The translations under genes were made by a program, and so were the position numbers. Under the pieces are notes generated by a model. That model did no database searches. It saw nothing but the letters and a program-made list of their open reading frames with translations, and was not told where the DNA came from. A stretch of DNA of 64,000 nucleotides, taken from Mesaphorura yosii (Eukaryota; Arthropoda; Collembola; Poduromorpha; Tullbergiidae). The stretch covers positions 186,001 through 250,000 of the forward strand of contig WIXG01000050.1 of the NCBI GenBank assembly GCA_009869945.1, in the 5' to 3' direction. How positions within the stretch are numbered: the stretch's first letter is position 1; every line of letters starts with the position of its first letter. Of the stretch, positions 26,501 through 41,500 are shown piece by piece.

Positions 26501-29500
26501 GTACACAAGTTACGGGAGAAAGCAAAAGGAAAGTGCTTCATGATCTTGTTGACTGATGATGGAAGTGGAATTTATGCTGCACTGCGTGCCACCGTAATTC
26601 ACCGCTGGCTCTTTGTACTGAGTGCTTGTTGTTGTTTACAGTCACTTTGGTATTGCCCAATCGTTTATTGAAAAGAGAAAAAATATCATTTGGCCGTTCC
26701 CATTATCCCAGTAAGTAAATAGAAATTCTCACACTCACTCACCCTACTTTTCTTATTGCAGAATTTTCGTGGCCAGCAACTGCCATCCATACTAACCGAA
26801 GATGTCGACGAAGGTGACGAAACGAATGAGGCCAGTGTCACAACGTGGACGTCAGGGACGAAGAATCCACTTAAGCTATTCGACCACCGCGGACGGCATC
26901 GTTCCGGTGGGTCAGGCGATGAATTCACAGCAGCAAAACCTTCACGTGGAACCTCCTTGATGGATGTGTTTCGTCCGCGATCTAAATCTGATGCACAACG
27001 TCTCAAGAAACCTAATTTTATATCTTCTATGAAAAATGCAATGCATGTAAGTCTCGGATTGAAATAACGCAGCATTGAATCCGGTATTAACAAAGATGGA
27101 GACAAATAATCGTTTTCAATGAGCGTATTTCTAATTTCTTCTTTTTCAAATTTTAATGGTGTCAACTTTTGACTTTATGCTATTCATTTTACAGATGGGC
27201 TCTGGAAGCTCTACGAAGGAGTCGTCGCCAGATTCAACAAAAGACTCACATCGGCCCAGATCTGGATCTGAAAGTCTGCGTAGTCCTGTTGCCAAAGTCA
27301 TGGATATTTTTCGCACGCGATCTCAATCTGTCAATGCATCTGATGATAAGAGAAAGGTATTTGAACCACGGCAGTATTTATCCTGTTGATGCTCGCGCCG
27401 TCTCACCCGTACAGCAAATTAAATAAGTATGATAGAACTTTACGTGTGTTTTGACTATTATACCTGAACACGAAATAATGGCAGATGAAATTTGAATCTT
27501 GAAATGTACGCCAAATGCAATTTAGTTTAGAACCCAAGTCTGCTTGGTTCAATTGGTAATTTTACCCTTTATCGCCTTTATGAGTAGGCTATCTGAGGTC
27601 ATGCACGATAAAAATCTGCCGACTGTGGTTATTTGTTTAATTTCACAGTTCACAGTGCTATTAAGTTTCAGTTCCACTTCGAATGTAAGTGCCAATATAG
27701 TTTTGATTACATTGTTCAATCAATTGTACCACACATACAACGCAGAACTTAAGCATACCAACCTGTTTAGAGATTAGACAGACTTTGAACTCAAATTTTA
27801 CGAATTTTATTTCAGTTCATTCACATGAACGGTTTGACTGCAAAATCGTGAAATGGATTAATGGAACGAAGTCATGAGTATGAACGAATCAAGTTGATCA
27901 GCATGATCAGAAACTGACACTCTTACGTCAGACTGGTCTAGTCTATTGAGTTTAGCGTGCGCATGTGTTTAGGCGATATCACGGGGAGAGTTAAATTTCG
28001 TTCTTTAGGTCTATTCTTAAGTTAATGAACCTGCATTTTGAAAATCTGTGTTAATTAGTAGTTCATAATTTTAACCGAAATCATGTTCAAAACCAGCAGC
28101 ATTTTAAGCATTACCCATCGGGTAAAGGCTGCATTATTGCAGATAAATCTAGTTAGTTGATATTCAAGTCTTTCCTAATTAATTTGTATGAAAGCGTAAC
28201 GAGTGTAGCTTCCTGGCACTGCCCGTTCACAATATACACGTGCATTATCACTTCGCATGAACAATTTGATTCATCAGCCTGCAAAACTGAGGCAGATTTT
28301 GCAAATCATGGCGAACTCATTCATTAGCAATACTCTAATTTGTTGTGCTCCTATTTACAGAATGTAGGAATTGAGGGATTCGCATGTGTTACACAAATGA
28401 TGCTCATATGTATCCTGAATTTTCATTACAATGTTACAAATGTAGCTTCCGTTCTCATGTAAAATAACGACTTCACGACAAAATATGCTGCTTTGATCTC
28501 ATTATCATAAAGCAACATAATCAGACGCCGGAATTTATTATTGAAACCTAGAATTTTTCCCATTGCATAGTGCGTGCTGGTTTTTAGTAAGCTAGCTCGG
28601 TCATTGTTTGCTGTTGTAATATTGAGGATTGGCTACGGAAAGCTAAATATAGAACATAATCAACATAAACAGGTTCAGGCATATCATTGGCAGATGATTG
28701 TTGGGAGATTAACTGTGTGTGTGACCGTCCCGGGATCACACTTGCCACTTGATATTTACTCGGCTGAGCTAGGATTTACATAGCAGCAGACTAAACTAAT
28801 GCGCGCGGCTCGCACAGGTAGTCGAATCTCTCACGTTGCATGCAGCCGCACTTGCTAACTGTTGATATGTTAACTTTTGTTAACTAATGTTCACGAACGA
28901 GGTTTCTGTTGCTTCATTTTTTGTTGACTTGTTTGCCTTTGCCAACATTTGAGTCCGAGCCCAGCGTTAAAGTGTTCATTCCTCTGATGCTGTGCTGGAT
29001 GCTGGTTAAATGTTAACTATGTTCTGAGTGCATATAGATACAATACACAATGATCATTCTCAGCAATCATTTGGAATACCTGAGTGAGAATACCATCCTC
29101 ATACTCTGGATTGCATCGCACTTTTATCATTGCTTCGCTTTGTTGTTGGCTGTTGTTGTACTAGCAGGATGATGACGATTGTGTTAAGTTAAAATGTATT
29201 CTAGCCTAAGTTGATTAGCTTCTCTTCACACATCTTTCCTCAGTCATACGGGTTTAAATGTTGTTAACTTGCTCTTGCGCTCTTGCCATTAGCGCATTCA
29301 GCTGCAATTCACATGTTCACTGACGAATTTACAAATTGCCTCGGGACGGAGGACGAGGCCACCGCCAGCCAGCCAATCTTCCCTACCTTCCTGACACACA
29401 ATCATACAAAATTATTAGTCGTGGTTGCGTGTAAAGAGTTCAACCAATTTGGCACGTGGTGATCGTTTTTGTGTAACTCAAGTCACAGTACAAGCTAACT

Positions 29501-32500
29501 ATAGTTTTATCCGAACGCTGCCATAATTGACCGCAGTATACGATCGTCATCATCTTAATGATGTAAAATTTTCGAGCTGAATTTGTGAACAAGGCGAAGC
29601 TCGTGTGAACCTGAGAAAACGAGAACGCGAACGCACAACGGCAACGCGCTTTGTGAGAATTCTGATTTAATAAAGATTTGCGCAATTTGTCCAATTAAAG
29701 GCACCTTTTGTTGTGCTGCTGTAAAGTGAGTCATAAATGGTCAGTGAATTGGCCAGACTTGAGTGATAAACAATCAGACTGAGAAAGATCTCTGAAGTGG
29801 CCAGTATCATCAGCGCTGCACACTGAAAATCTTGAATTACGTCAGTTGGATTCTCGTGTACAACTAACATAAGCGTTTGTGGACATTCGCATTTGTAAAA
29901 CCCGTGATCGAGACTTCGACTGATTCTAGTCAGTTGTAGTATTATTACTGTTATCGTGATTTGTGAGCAATTGTATGGGAGGACGATCTGATAGTCATGT
30001 TAAAACATGGAAACTAAAACCACGAAAGTGTCCAACATGGATTCATTCTTTAAGTGGAAGAAAACACGGAGCAAAGAGATTCTGGACATTCCGACGCTAA
30101 AATCTCAAAGAAGTCGATCGCTTGATCCGGAATCGCTCCAAAAGTCCGGACTCAAGGAGTTTTTGCAACGGGTAAAGTGCTCGTAGAGATAATTATATTC
30201 ATATGCGGGTCCAGTGTAAAAGTGTAATGTGCAACCTGTCACGGCACGCGAGCAGGCGCTTGAACCTGAACTTGAGCACAAATACAGCTTGAAGGAGAAC
30301 AACTTGCGTTCAAAATTGTCCTCCGTCCAAACTTGTTTTTAATGTTTCATTGCCTGTGTGCAAATGACGTTGTTCGCAATTCCCCGCATCTGTGCAAATA
30401 TTTTTATTTTTATGCATTTTGCGTAATCAACCAAGAGATTCGCTTTCCAAGTCTCCCTGTAGTAAGACTTCGAGAAGCCATTGTTCGCAATTTAGAAAGA
30501 TCAAATATCGAGTTTAAATCTTTGCTACTGAGATTAAATGCAGATTATGAAAAACGTGTGCCTTTAGCGTTTCGAACGAATCCGAACGATCTTGATCTTC
30601 GTTCTTGAAGAACAATTGGAGAGGTTACAGGAAAACTGTGGCAAAATAGGCTGACTTTTGGCAATGACCTCTTCCAGTTTATAATGTTCATGGTGTTGCG
30701 CGCGCTGAAAAGCATACGTCAAGTTTTAGCTTTTTACTCGTGCGTACACATGTACAAGTGCTACAAAAAAGCTCTTATATTTATTACCTAATCATGTTTT
30801 ATTCGTTTTTTTGCCAATGCTACTTTTATTGTTTAATTTGCAGAAGCACAGTGGGTCTTCATCTAGCTGGGCTCCTCAAGGTAAGTGTTTATCCTGATCA
30901 AATTGCTTGCTTACTTGCGTAGTAGTATCGATATGGGCGTCCTGAGTTTTATCGCGTAAAAAGAAAAGTCAATCTGATACGTACAATTTTCATGCATCCG
31001 CATCTTCTGGACGTTGAACAATGCTGTTACGTCACAATCATTCGCCAAGAATCATGGATCGATGTCAATAACTAGACAGTTGCTACTAATGAGCGGGAAC
31101 AGCACTGGCGCCGTTGTTTTTCGTTAATCAGCAACCAGACAGTGAGATTGAGACCAGCCGAGACTCCGTCCATGCTGAAGCTAAATGGGCATTTAGCAAT
31201 TAATTTCATTGGCCTGTCTCTGACGTGAGATTGTCGATTTGTCCGAACTCGTGCCACACGTGCATCGAAATGAAATTCTATCATCACTCATTTATCAGTC
31301 ACTGGATACTTGAGGACGTGCGGACAATGATTGAAGCTCTGACATTTCATTGACGGTTGCAGTGCAGGTAGCTGCAATTTACTGTCGTGGACAGGTGAAC
31401 AAAAACTTGACTGTGTGTACTGGTGTTAGAATGGTAGTAATGAAGGAATAACGTGTGCATATGATCGTAATGGAACCTGGAGCCTGTGTCATTACAGAGT
31501 CGTGGACCAGTAGAGCATGTGGATCAGTGAGGATTAACGCGTGAGACTATACGCTGATTAGCATAATTCACATTTTACTATACGCTCTTTTTTCATACTT
31601 TTGGCGTCATTGCACTTTATTTTAATAATCGAAGTCGCAAGGTTTTTAAGGTGAGTTATATAACATAGATAATGCTGAACCTCTGGTTTTACGTTGGTTG
31701 TGATCAAGCCAAAATAACACGAAGTGATTCATGCGCAAGCACAAAAAACCCGGGGTGGCGTCGAAGGGAATATGCCGAGTTAAATTGTCTCCACGCATTA
31801 ATTTAATTTTGTTTTGCCTTTGCAAACTTTTGTTTACGTTGACGGTCTTCAAACCTGAAACTGTTAATTAGCATTTGTTTTGACTGTGCACATACACCTT
31901 ATACAACTGGGGCTGATACATGGAACGTCGTCTTGACATAAATGCCATTATAGATGGAACATTAAACCAAAAATTTCCATGTTAAAATATGCAACGGGGT
32001 CTAACGATACTTGAAGTTACGATATTATCGAGGCAAAGCCATTCAGAACGCTACTGTTGCATTGGGGACGAAAGTGAAAGCTTCAGCACTCCCGCTGAAT
32101 TGAACCCGGGAAATGAAGCCTTGCGGATGCACAGTGCACATGCACTTTCGAGGTCCAATCGAATCGATCCGGGCATTGTTTGTTTACTCTTCATTTATGG
32201 AGTAGATGTACAAGACAGGAAAATTTTGCAGTGATGCGGTCGCCCGTGGAGCGTAGACGAACGGAGCATCAGTAAATTGCGATTAGTCCCTTGCGTTGGT
32301 TAAGTGCCTCTTCTCATCGAATCGAAGCGTACTAAACAGCAACTGCATTTTCTTTCCCAGTGAATGTGACACGGGCGCATGAGTCGGCGTGAGGGTGAGA
32401 TGAGAATCTTGGTCTCACGCTAAAACACACTCTCAAAGCAAAACACATTTCGCAATTCGTCCCTGATGTAAAAGCCAGATAGCACGCAACTGACACAACT

Positions 32501-35500
32501 TAAGTTGTTCTGCATGAGTCAAATTTACGCGCACAATAAGAAAGCTCATAAACGCACAATGCACATTTTAATCATAGAAGAACGACGGAGGAAGAATTGA
32601 AAATTTCATTTTGCTTTAGATTTTTTGCTCACAGATAGGAAATGCGAAAATAGTCCCAAAGCTCGAAAAATCGATTTGGGGCTAAACGTGGAAAATTTTC
32701 ACCTCTCCGACTCCGTACCCAAATATGGACCGTCGCTTACCCTACATTCTTTGTATCTATTTCTGTGTGTGGGATCTTCAAGGTATTTTCATTTGTGCTG
32801 TCGCGCAACTGAAATGTGTCTGCGTTTTCTACGACGCAGTTTATTTTACTGCCGTAGTAAAATCCATAATCCTCTTTGGTACCATGCGGCGAGTTGTTGG
32901 AGTGTTTTGAAAGTTGGGATAGGCCAGGGATCGCTCTCTTTCTCTTCGCCTTCGCACATGTAAACCATGAAACCGTGCTTGCCCTTCACGCCGAGCAATG
33001 CGGAGCCATGAGCCAGGTTCTTTGTGCGAATCTTCTCTTCACGTTACTCGTATACGTTTGTGCAAAAGTGGGTGGGCAAAACATATCTGGGTACCAGCCT
33101 TTTCCTTTTCCTACCGAATGCTGAAATCAATTTCGGTTTTGCGTGCCCTTCCGCATGCTGTACCACCGTTCTTGTTCTCAGTGAGTGTGAGAATTGCAAA
33201 GTGTGCAACGTCAAAGTCAAAGTCAAATGAAGAACAATACCGAGATCAGCATAAATGTGGTCCATATTTTTATCATTATCAGTGTGGCATTCTGAGGTTC
33301 AGATTTAAGGTTGCGACAAGGTTAACTGAGTCACTTTCGCAATAAAATCGTAGACTTTGTATTTGCATTCCTGGTTTCTGCGACACACGCAAACGAAGGC
33401 GGTTTTCGTGAAATTATTTTTATTCTTGCTTTCCCACCACCAACGTCTTTATCATTACGTTTCGAAACCGGACGACAGCTGAAAGTGCTACACAAAATTG
33501 CAAAATAGTCAAATATAATTGCACACTACAGAATTCGCGCATCGCATTCGGTTGAGACCGAGCCTGAGGCCAAGCGTACAAAAAAGAGGAAGTGTTTTGT
33601 TTACTATTTCTTCGCAGAAGACCCGAGCCAAGCCTGTGCGAATAACATTCCTCCTTTGCCAAGATAATTCGCTACGCGTACTGGAGCCATAGATATGCAC
33701 CTATTCGTGTAGCCATTAGAAGAACCTTGAAACCTGCAACACAAGAGCTAAAGCTAAAGCTGGAGCAAGCGAGTGGTGCGGTGGTGTTGTGTTGGTATAT
33801 CTTCCTCGGTGTATTCGCCTTTTGTGCTCGGACTCGCGTTCAATATATAACAGGCTTTGTTGTGATTGCGAAATCCGCAGATAGCAGATACAAACAAGAC
33901 AAGAACTCATAAAAATACCTCCACTCACCATTCATCATTGCCACTTCTGTTGTTTGTTTCTCTAAGGCGAGCGCGAGCGTGAACATCATTTGTGACATTT
34001 TCAGTGCAGTGCCGGTGAAGCCAAAGCTTTCCTTCAATTTGGGGAATTGTCCCTATCGATCTGCTTCAGTTTCGACGAGCTCTCGCTCTAACAAGGTAGC
34101 ACAGTCAAGCGACAGTGGCTACGAGATATAAGAATAGAATTTCATTGAGACCAGTAATTTGGTGCCAGTGTCAGTGATACTAAACATTCATGTCTCATAT
34201 GAGACAAGATTCAGAATATAAATTGCACAATTAACCAACAAGTGTTTGCGATAACCATTCACGCCATGTGCACGATGAACACGAAGAAGATTCTACATCT
34301 GCAAATTTTTATTACGCTTCGTAACGAAGTCAAGTTGAAATAAGACCTTCACTGCATTTTCATTTCAATCGTAAATTTTTATCGTTAAGTTTTACAAAGG
34401 GCTTTACGATACAATTAATTTCCAATTTTGCGTTGGAGAGATTTTGTGGAACTTGTGTTGCCGATCCTGATACGAATTTTGAAGCCAGGTTTGAGTTATC
34501 AGTAAATTCAGTTGAACTGTGAAGTGTTGCGTGTGGCTTTCTGTCAAATTCGTGCTAGTCTTGGTGAGCCGTGGCCATAATCCCAGTGGACGCGGACGGG
34601 CAAGGGGGAGTTTTTACTGTACCGTGCTCTGAAAAAATTGTTTACATTTACCGAGCCGACTCAATCTATTATTTAGTCGGTCGTCTGATTGCTCATAACT
34701 CGTAATCAACAAGCAGGCCGAGACAAAGTCGCGTAGTAGATTTGACCTTGAGCTTGAGCGACAATAATATTATTATCATTATCGCTTGCCGTCAATTCAA
34801 AACAGACTATAGACGAGCTCATCCCGTGCGTCGCGCCGGCTTTAACGTGAATTGTTTGCGATAAAAGAGTGTAAGCGTCTCACCAGTCTCACTTCTGCAT
34901 ATTGATACACATGCGAGGATTTTACCTGTACTACTTTTTCAACGCGAATGAAATTGAAATGCCACGAATGCACATTCTTGTGGACGTTTATGAATGAAGA
35001 AATTGCTGACATAAGATAAAGTCTGAAATTGCATCATAAAGAGGTTAATATAGTTACGTGATTATAACCAAGTGACCAATGAAATGTAAACATTCGTGAA
35101 GGGAAGTCAACAATGAGCAAGTTCCTCCAGAGCACTGATTAACCTCACTTATTGTGTTCCCACATCGCATTAACCTGTACTACCATTGTTGACTGGTTAA
35201 AGTCAGGGTGTTTATGCCGTTTAACGTTTGACACAATATTTAATTGCATTTGTAAAACTTGTTATTAAACTTGGCATCCGTTCCCACAAAATACTAGTGC
35301 GTGTTTCTCATCACGTCGGATTTGTGCATTGTGGTGGAGTCACGTAGACTGATGCGAGTGCATAAAGTAATGATTTAGAAAGAAGAAAGTAGGCTTTGGG
35401 CTTCGATAATCGCTGTGGTTGAGCACATGTGCATGTATACAAACAAAGACACGACGCTCTCATACTCTACAAAAACTAAAAAGCACAATTCCAGTTTTAA

Positions 35501-38500
35501 CTCCAGCGAGCGCAGTAGAGCGATCATTTTAGTGATAGTGATAGTAAATTGACTACCCATTATTCATTTACACTTTACACATTACTGTGCTCCAACTTAA
35601 CCGCAGAGCAGTGACACTGTATTTGTGATCCAGATCCACTTATCGACTTGTGCAAGTAACAGGACCTGGTGTGAAGTGCCAGCCAGAACCAGATGCACGT
35701 TAACTGCGCAGGAGCAAGTAGTAGATAATTACTTAATGATCGTAAATATAGCTCGAAATTTTGTGAGTGGGTGACCGGTGACCGCAGCCGTGGGCAGACT
35801 CAGAAACAGTGCCGTGGTTCCAGATACTTTATAATTGCGAATTGCGGATTGCATTGCATGCCTGTCAAGAACAAGGACAAGTGTGTTGCGTGCGCCGTCA
35901 CAGAAACATTTAGTGATCCAAGATATATGGTATTGGCTGTATATTGACATCTGGGAATGACATGGCTCAAGAATAAGTAATAAGTTCTCCATTCCAGAAT
36001 TTTAATACGACAACGACTGGACAAGGCACTGAGGGACACTGGCAGCTATTCGGCTTCAGTTTCTATAAGCTCCCACAAAGGAAGTACAGAAAATAAAGTT
36101 AATCAAGCTCCCGTCCAGACTCTGGACAAAGTACTGAAAGCATCATAAAAGCATAAATGAACTCTTTTGTGAGCCCCAGATTATTCAGGCAATGCGATAC
36201 TGGAAGTAGAGTCTATTTATATACTGGAGAATAATAAGTTGCAGTGCGTGTAGTTGACTTTGCCAAATCTGAATAGCGTGTTCTTCCACTTCCAGCTCGA
36301 CTTCCAGTTTCCATTTTGATCAAACGAAAAGAAATATTTATTTTTGTGACACAGCGAGATCATGACTTAAAAGCGAATTTTATTACATTAAGTTCCTTCC
36401 TTCCTGTGCGGCGCAATATTGACAATGCACGGGAAGCTGAGCAAGCGACAAAATTCAATTTGCGAAACTTAATGCCAAATGTGAAGTGTAAGGTGTTAGT
36501 GGGAGATTCTGCAAGACCTCTGAACTCTCTGCCACGTTCCTATTTAAATATCTCCTAGTGCACGGCTCGTGAAAACATAACTGTAGGCAGAAACTTCACA
36601 CCCAACACTTTCAGCGGTTGCAACCTGAAAGCTGAAACTTGGTTTCGCATGACTTGACCTTGGGCAATGTTATTGCCAATGCTCCCCTCTTCATTACGCT
36701 TTGAGCAGCTTGCGACATGAAGTAGAGAACTATTTTTCTGGTTTCTGAGAAATAGTACAAATTCCATTCCATTCCAATTTCCATTTGATTCATTTTCCAT
36801 GTCTTAACTTCGTAAATTGAAATTGACTCATTCAAGACAAGAATGTCAAACTATCAACAGCACTACAGTGGATATGTGCCGAGTCCGCCGAAAAATGGTC
36901 ATGGATACTATTACGGATATGGCACTGGTACACGCGTGTCACCGGTTACGGGCTGCACATATGCACAGAGTCCAAGTCCACTTCAATCCGTACCCTTGAG
37001 GTCTCCAACCACGTCCACGCCACCAATTTCGATTTCACCAGCAGCGAAGAGCAGCTCCGGTGATAGCGAATCGTCTCATAGCAACAGTCATGGTCAAGGT
37101 CACGGCAAGCATGCGTCCAGGAAGCTGGACAGCATCTTTCGTCATTTGGTAAAGTGGGGAAGCCCGCTTAAAAGTCACCACCATAAGGACAAGGACAAGC
37201 ACCGCCATCATTCCGGCTCCAGCGCTGAAGGTTCTCCTGCCAACAAGGCGGATACACCACCGGGAATTAGCATTAGCAATCCAACAAAGATTTACTCTAC
37301 AACACCGACAAAATGCACGCCAAATGTGCATCACGCTGCGAACACGTACGCGTATTACTGGTCGAACAGGAGGCCGTCATCGTCCTGCACTTCAGACAGG
37401 TCGTCGTATGACGAGGGCAACAACGATGACTATCTTGAAAGCGGAGAAGAGGGCGACGAGTCTATTACGGCCACCGAGGAAGACTCAGGCGAGGAAGACG
37501 ACGACGAGCTTGACAAGTACTTAAAGCCACCGCCCAACGTCCGAGGCCGTAGCAAGTCTGTCGACTGGGCACAGCGAAGGCGCGAATTGAGAGACCGACG
37601 ATTTTCTGAAGGCACACCAAGTCTTAAAGATACTTCTGGTACGCCACAGGCATACACTATTTACGAATCCATCATCAGAGAGGGTTAGACATTGCTATTT
37701 CTTGAAGCATGAAGGGAGCTAGCACGCGATTGTCCACTAGCTTGTTGGTGAACTTACTTTAATTGTTTGTTAAAGAGCGTAATGCATTTTTGAAGAATTC
37801 GTTAACATCAATTCCGGCAATGTCTAGTCCTGATTGCGTGCGCGTGGGTGGCAAAAGGCAAATTAGAAATTAATTAAATTCCTTCAAAGCTGAAGTGACG
37901 AGTCAAATGTGTTCGATTATTGACTGACAACTGCGTTTTCATTGCGGCGTCGATTTCAATTGAAATTAATATTCATGACATTTTGCACATGCCAGACGCT
38001 ATCTGACGGAAGATTGACTTTCCTTGATTTACGCGATGCATACGCAATTTAAGCATGCTGAAACTAGGGTAGTCTAGTCATGAAACCTATTCTCATGAAG
38101 CTCAAGCGTACTAAATGTTCCGCGTGTTTTTTCTTGGACACTGTTCCAGGAGGACGAAGGTCATCCGTAAACTTTCATCGGCCTTCCGACGCGTGCATTG
38201 ACGCAGCGCATGCGGCCATTTTGTTTCGAGATGCCCGTGGGGTAAGTCACACAGTCACTTTATTACGGTCAAGTCAGGACCATTTTTAGATGTTGACTGC
38301 TGATTTTGTTTTTCTTTGAATAGCTTCCACATGTGGACCCATTTTTGGATCGGCATTTGATTTTCGGAGGTAAGTCGACACTGCGCCGTCGTCGTCGAAG
38401 GGTTGAAGATCAAAACGCTGTTGCCAGTTTTGCAAGTTTGAGGGCATGACCGGTCAAGAATAATTCGCTGATTTTCTGATTCCTGGACGGCCATTGCCAA

Positions 38501-41500
38501 GCTGCTCCATTTTTATGTCACATTCATTTCAACTTCAACAGATGTCTTGTAGCATCTGCTTCTGCAGTAAATTTAGTTTTGGACAGCCTCATTTGTCTTG
38601 TGAATCATGCAGACTTCTGGTGCCAGATTGCGAATGTTGAGAATCATTTCTTGGAATTTAATTCTCAGTAGATAACTTAGATTACATTGTATTTTAGCAT
38701 AATGTGTTGTACATTTCGGAAAATTTGCCAAATGAGAATTTTTAATGCCACTTCTAAAATCTCGTCTCGCATGTGCATTTGCAGTGCGCAGAAAGGCAAT
38801 TTGCCAAGCCATTTTTGCTTGGCGTTAATATTTAATAAGGGCTAAGTGCTAATGTTGAGCTTCCCGCAGAGAGTTTCCACGTCCGCCTCTGCAACAAGTG
38901 CATTTGGCATCTGGGTATGAATAGCAAGAAAACGGTCTACGAAAGTAATGGCAAAAGGCAATAAGGCAATGGCTCCCTTCGGCCGCGGCCTGCGGGCACA
39001 TGTCTGTCGCCTCCATTGAGTGGGTGTCTCACATTTGAAGCTTGAAAGAAATTGCACTGCACGGCAATGGAAATAGCAAGAGAATATTTGTTAAGTGTGG
39101 TTTCGTGCAATTTTTTATCTATCATAATCACAGAGTATCATTTTCACATTACGGAGTGCTAAATATATTAGAACTAGACTCATTTCATAAAACGCGAGGC
39201 GGAGTCCATGCTATAGCAATTATTCTCTATTTCTCCTAATGTCCTAGTGTCCAAATTATTTGAGGTGAGAATACAGGCGACTCGGGTATAAGTCGGAGCA
39301 CACTATTGATTTTGTAATTTGATTGTTTTCGTAATGAGATTTCCCGGACTGGTGACTCTGTGAATCACTAATTGATAGAGTGGATATAGAGTATTCTAGG
39401 ATAACGCAGTAATCTTGCGAGCTGCAAGTTGCCAGAGCCAGAAATCGTATTTCTTCTTCGCATACTGTTTACGATATCAATTGCCAAGAAAATTGACATT
39501 AGGCGTCCCCTGTATTGATCTGTGGCGATAGTAGTCTTGAGTTATTACGAAACATGTGCGTCTTTCTTTCTTTCGTCTTGTGTCGTGCCCGTGCCTAAGC
39601 AAAAGGCCAGGAACAAATCAGTTACGATTAAAGAAATATGAATCTTGCTCTGCATTAGCATTAGCGTCAGCATTAGTCGTAGTTGTTTGTAGTGCAAGTA
39701 CGTACATTAATGCGAGCCGTCTAAGCAGTCTAGCAATGCAGTGCCAATGCGGTGGGGTATCCTGCAAATATATTCTGTGATATAAATATCACATTTAAGG
39801 ATTCCGTATAACCCGACTTCGAGTTCGACTTTGAGAATACAGAAGCTAGTTCTCTAGTTCTTCTGAGTCCTGGCATTCTCATCAAAATTAGAAAACAGTG
39901 CGACCACGTTCGCCGTTCACAAAGCAGAGTGGAGCTTAATGCACTTTCGTCTTTTGCGCTGGGGCTCCGCTTCACTCTTAACTGATTAGTCCGAGAAGGA
40001 AGGCCTGCTTGAGTATTATCATTTGTTCTGTGCGCATGTCGCATTTACATCACAGATTTACGAGATCTTTAACCAGCAGTGGCAGTCAATGTGAATAGCG
40101 TAACCAAAGTTCAATACCTTGACTTGACTATTGACTTCTTCCTATAATTAAAAACTTTGTTCCTGTGCTGCTGTGCCGTGCCGCAGCCGGTCGCTTGGTG
40201 TTAAGTTTCTGTTCCGATGCCAGCTGCCAGAAGTTGTGCTTGCATCTTATTAGATTGCCGATAAGTAGCAGCGCAGTGCTTGGTAATTTTAATAGGTACA
40301 TCATAACAAAGTTCCCAAGTATTCCTTCCAGCCAACTCAGTGCCAGTGAATAAGTGAACACGAAAACGCAGAAGCAGAAGCAAAGACGATGCATATCATT
40401 ACAAATTACGTATCTATCCGTGCTCTGCATAGCATTTCCATATCATATCGGTGAACAGTTAGTTAAGTTGTTGACCATGCTAATAATGGAATGTAGTGTT
40501 AACGCGTTTGGACAAGCAATACTTCGACTTCAAGTATTGCTCCTGTTCCTGCCGCTGCTGGCCAGGCTTCCTTAATCCGTCGTCGTCGTCGTCACGTTGC
40601 CTGTTTCTGCTATCTTCATCTTCCAGTCAGAACCCAGTCCAGAACTGGACTGAGAAATCTCGTTATCGCCAATCGCTTTGCGTAGGCAGTGCATATTTAC
40701 ATGAGTTTTACAAACAGCGCGTAGTCGAGTAGCGTGGCGTGTATGTACGGTGGATTACTTCTAAGGTTCTATCGGACATAGTCAGTTCAGTTCATCAGTT
40801 GCAGTTTCTGCATTCGTAATTCGTACTCGGCGTTTGTGTCAGTGTCAGTCGGACTCTTCGAAATGTTGACATATGAAGGCAGACTAGAAGACTTCAAAAG
40901 CAGCCATCTTGCATCTTCTCAAACGTGCATATAACTCGATACTCGACTGCCCACTCCGTTCGCAAATGAACTTAATTAGCGTGTTTGTGTCTGTGCAATG
41001 GAACTAGAGTTTAACTAGAGACTCGTTTTCGGTGAAGGACACGACTCAAGAACTTTTGCTGATTTCTCGCCGTTGCGCTGTTGTTTGTTATTAACGTGTT
41101 TAATTTAAATTACTGATAAGAAAGCCAAAGGACGGCAAGAGGAAGACGTCGACGTGTTCCAAGCTGGCAAACGTCATGATCGCTACGCTGTTGTTGCTAA
41201 ATATGGATACGCTGAATGCTTTATGCAAATCCAGCATTAGAGCGGACTGCGGGATGCGGTTTCCTTACTTGAGCAGAATTGGCTCATCGCATGCGAGGAT
41301 TTAGACTGACTGTTTACTGTTCGTCCATAACATTGAACACAGTGCAGCATAATTTATTTTTTAACAGTGCATTGCAACTACGAATATTTTAACAAGGCAA
41401 TAGTCAAGGTGTTAGTGAAAGTGCAATTATTGACAATATAGTGCAAAATGGAATCAGCGCGGCCGCGACAGAATTCCGCATCTTAAAGGCAAGGCGCCGC

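Noticed and set aside
26686-27165. 159-codon minus-strand open frame antisense to AMPK exon 2
   Set aside because: Shadow of the plus-strand exon, which is supported by splice sites and phase.
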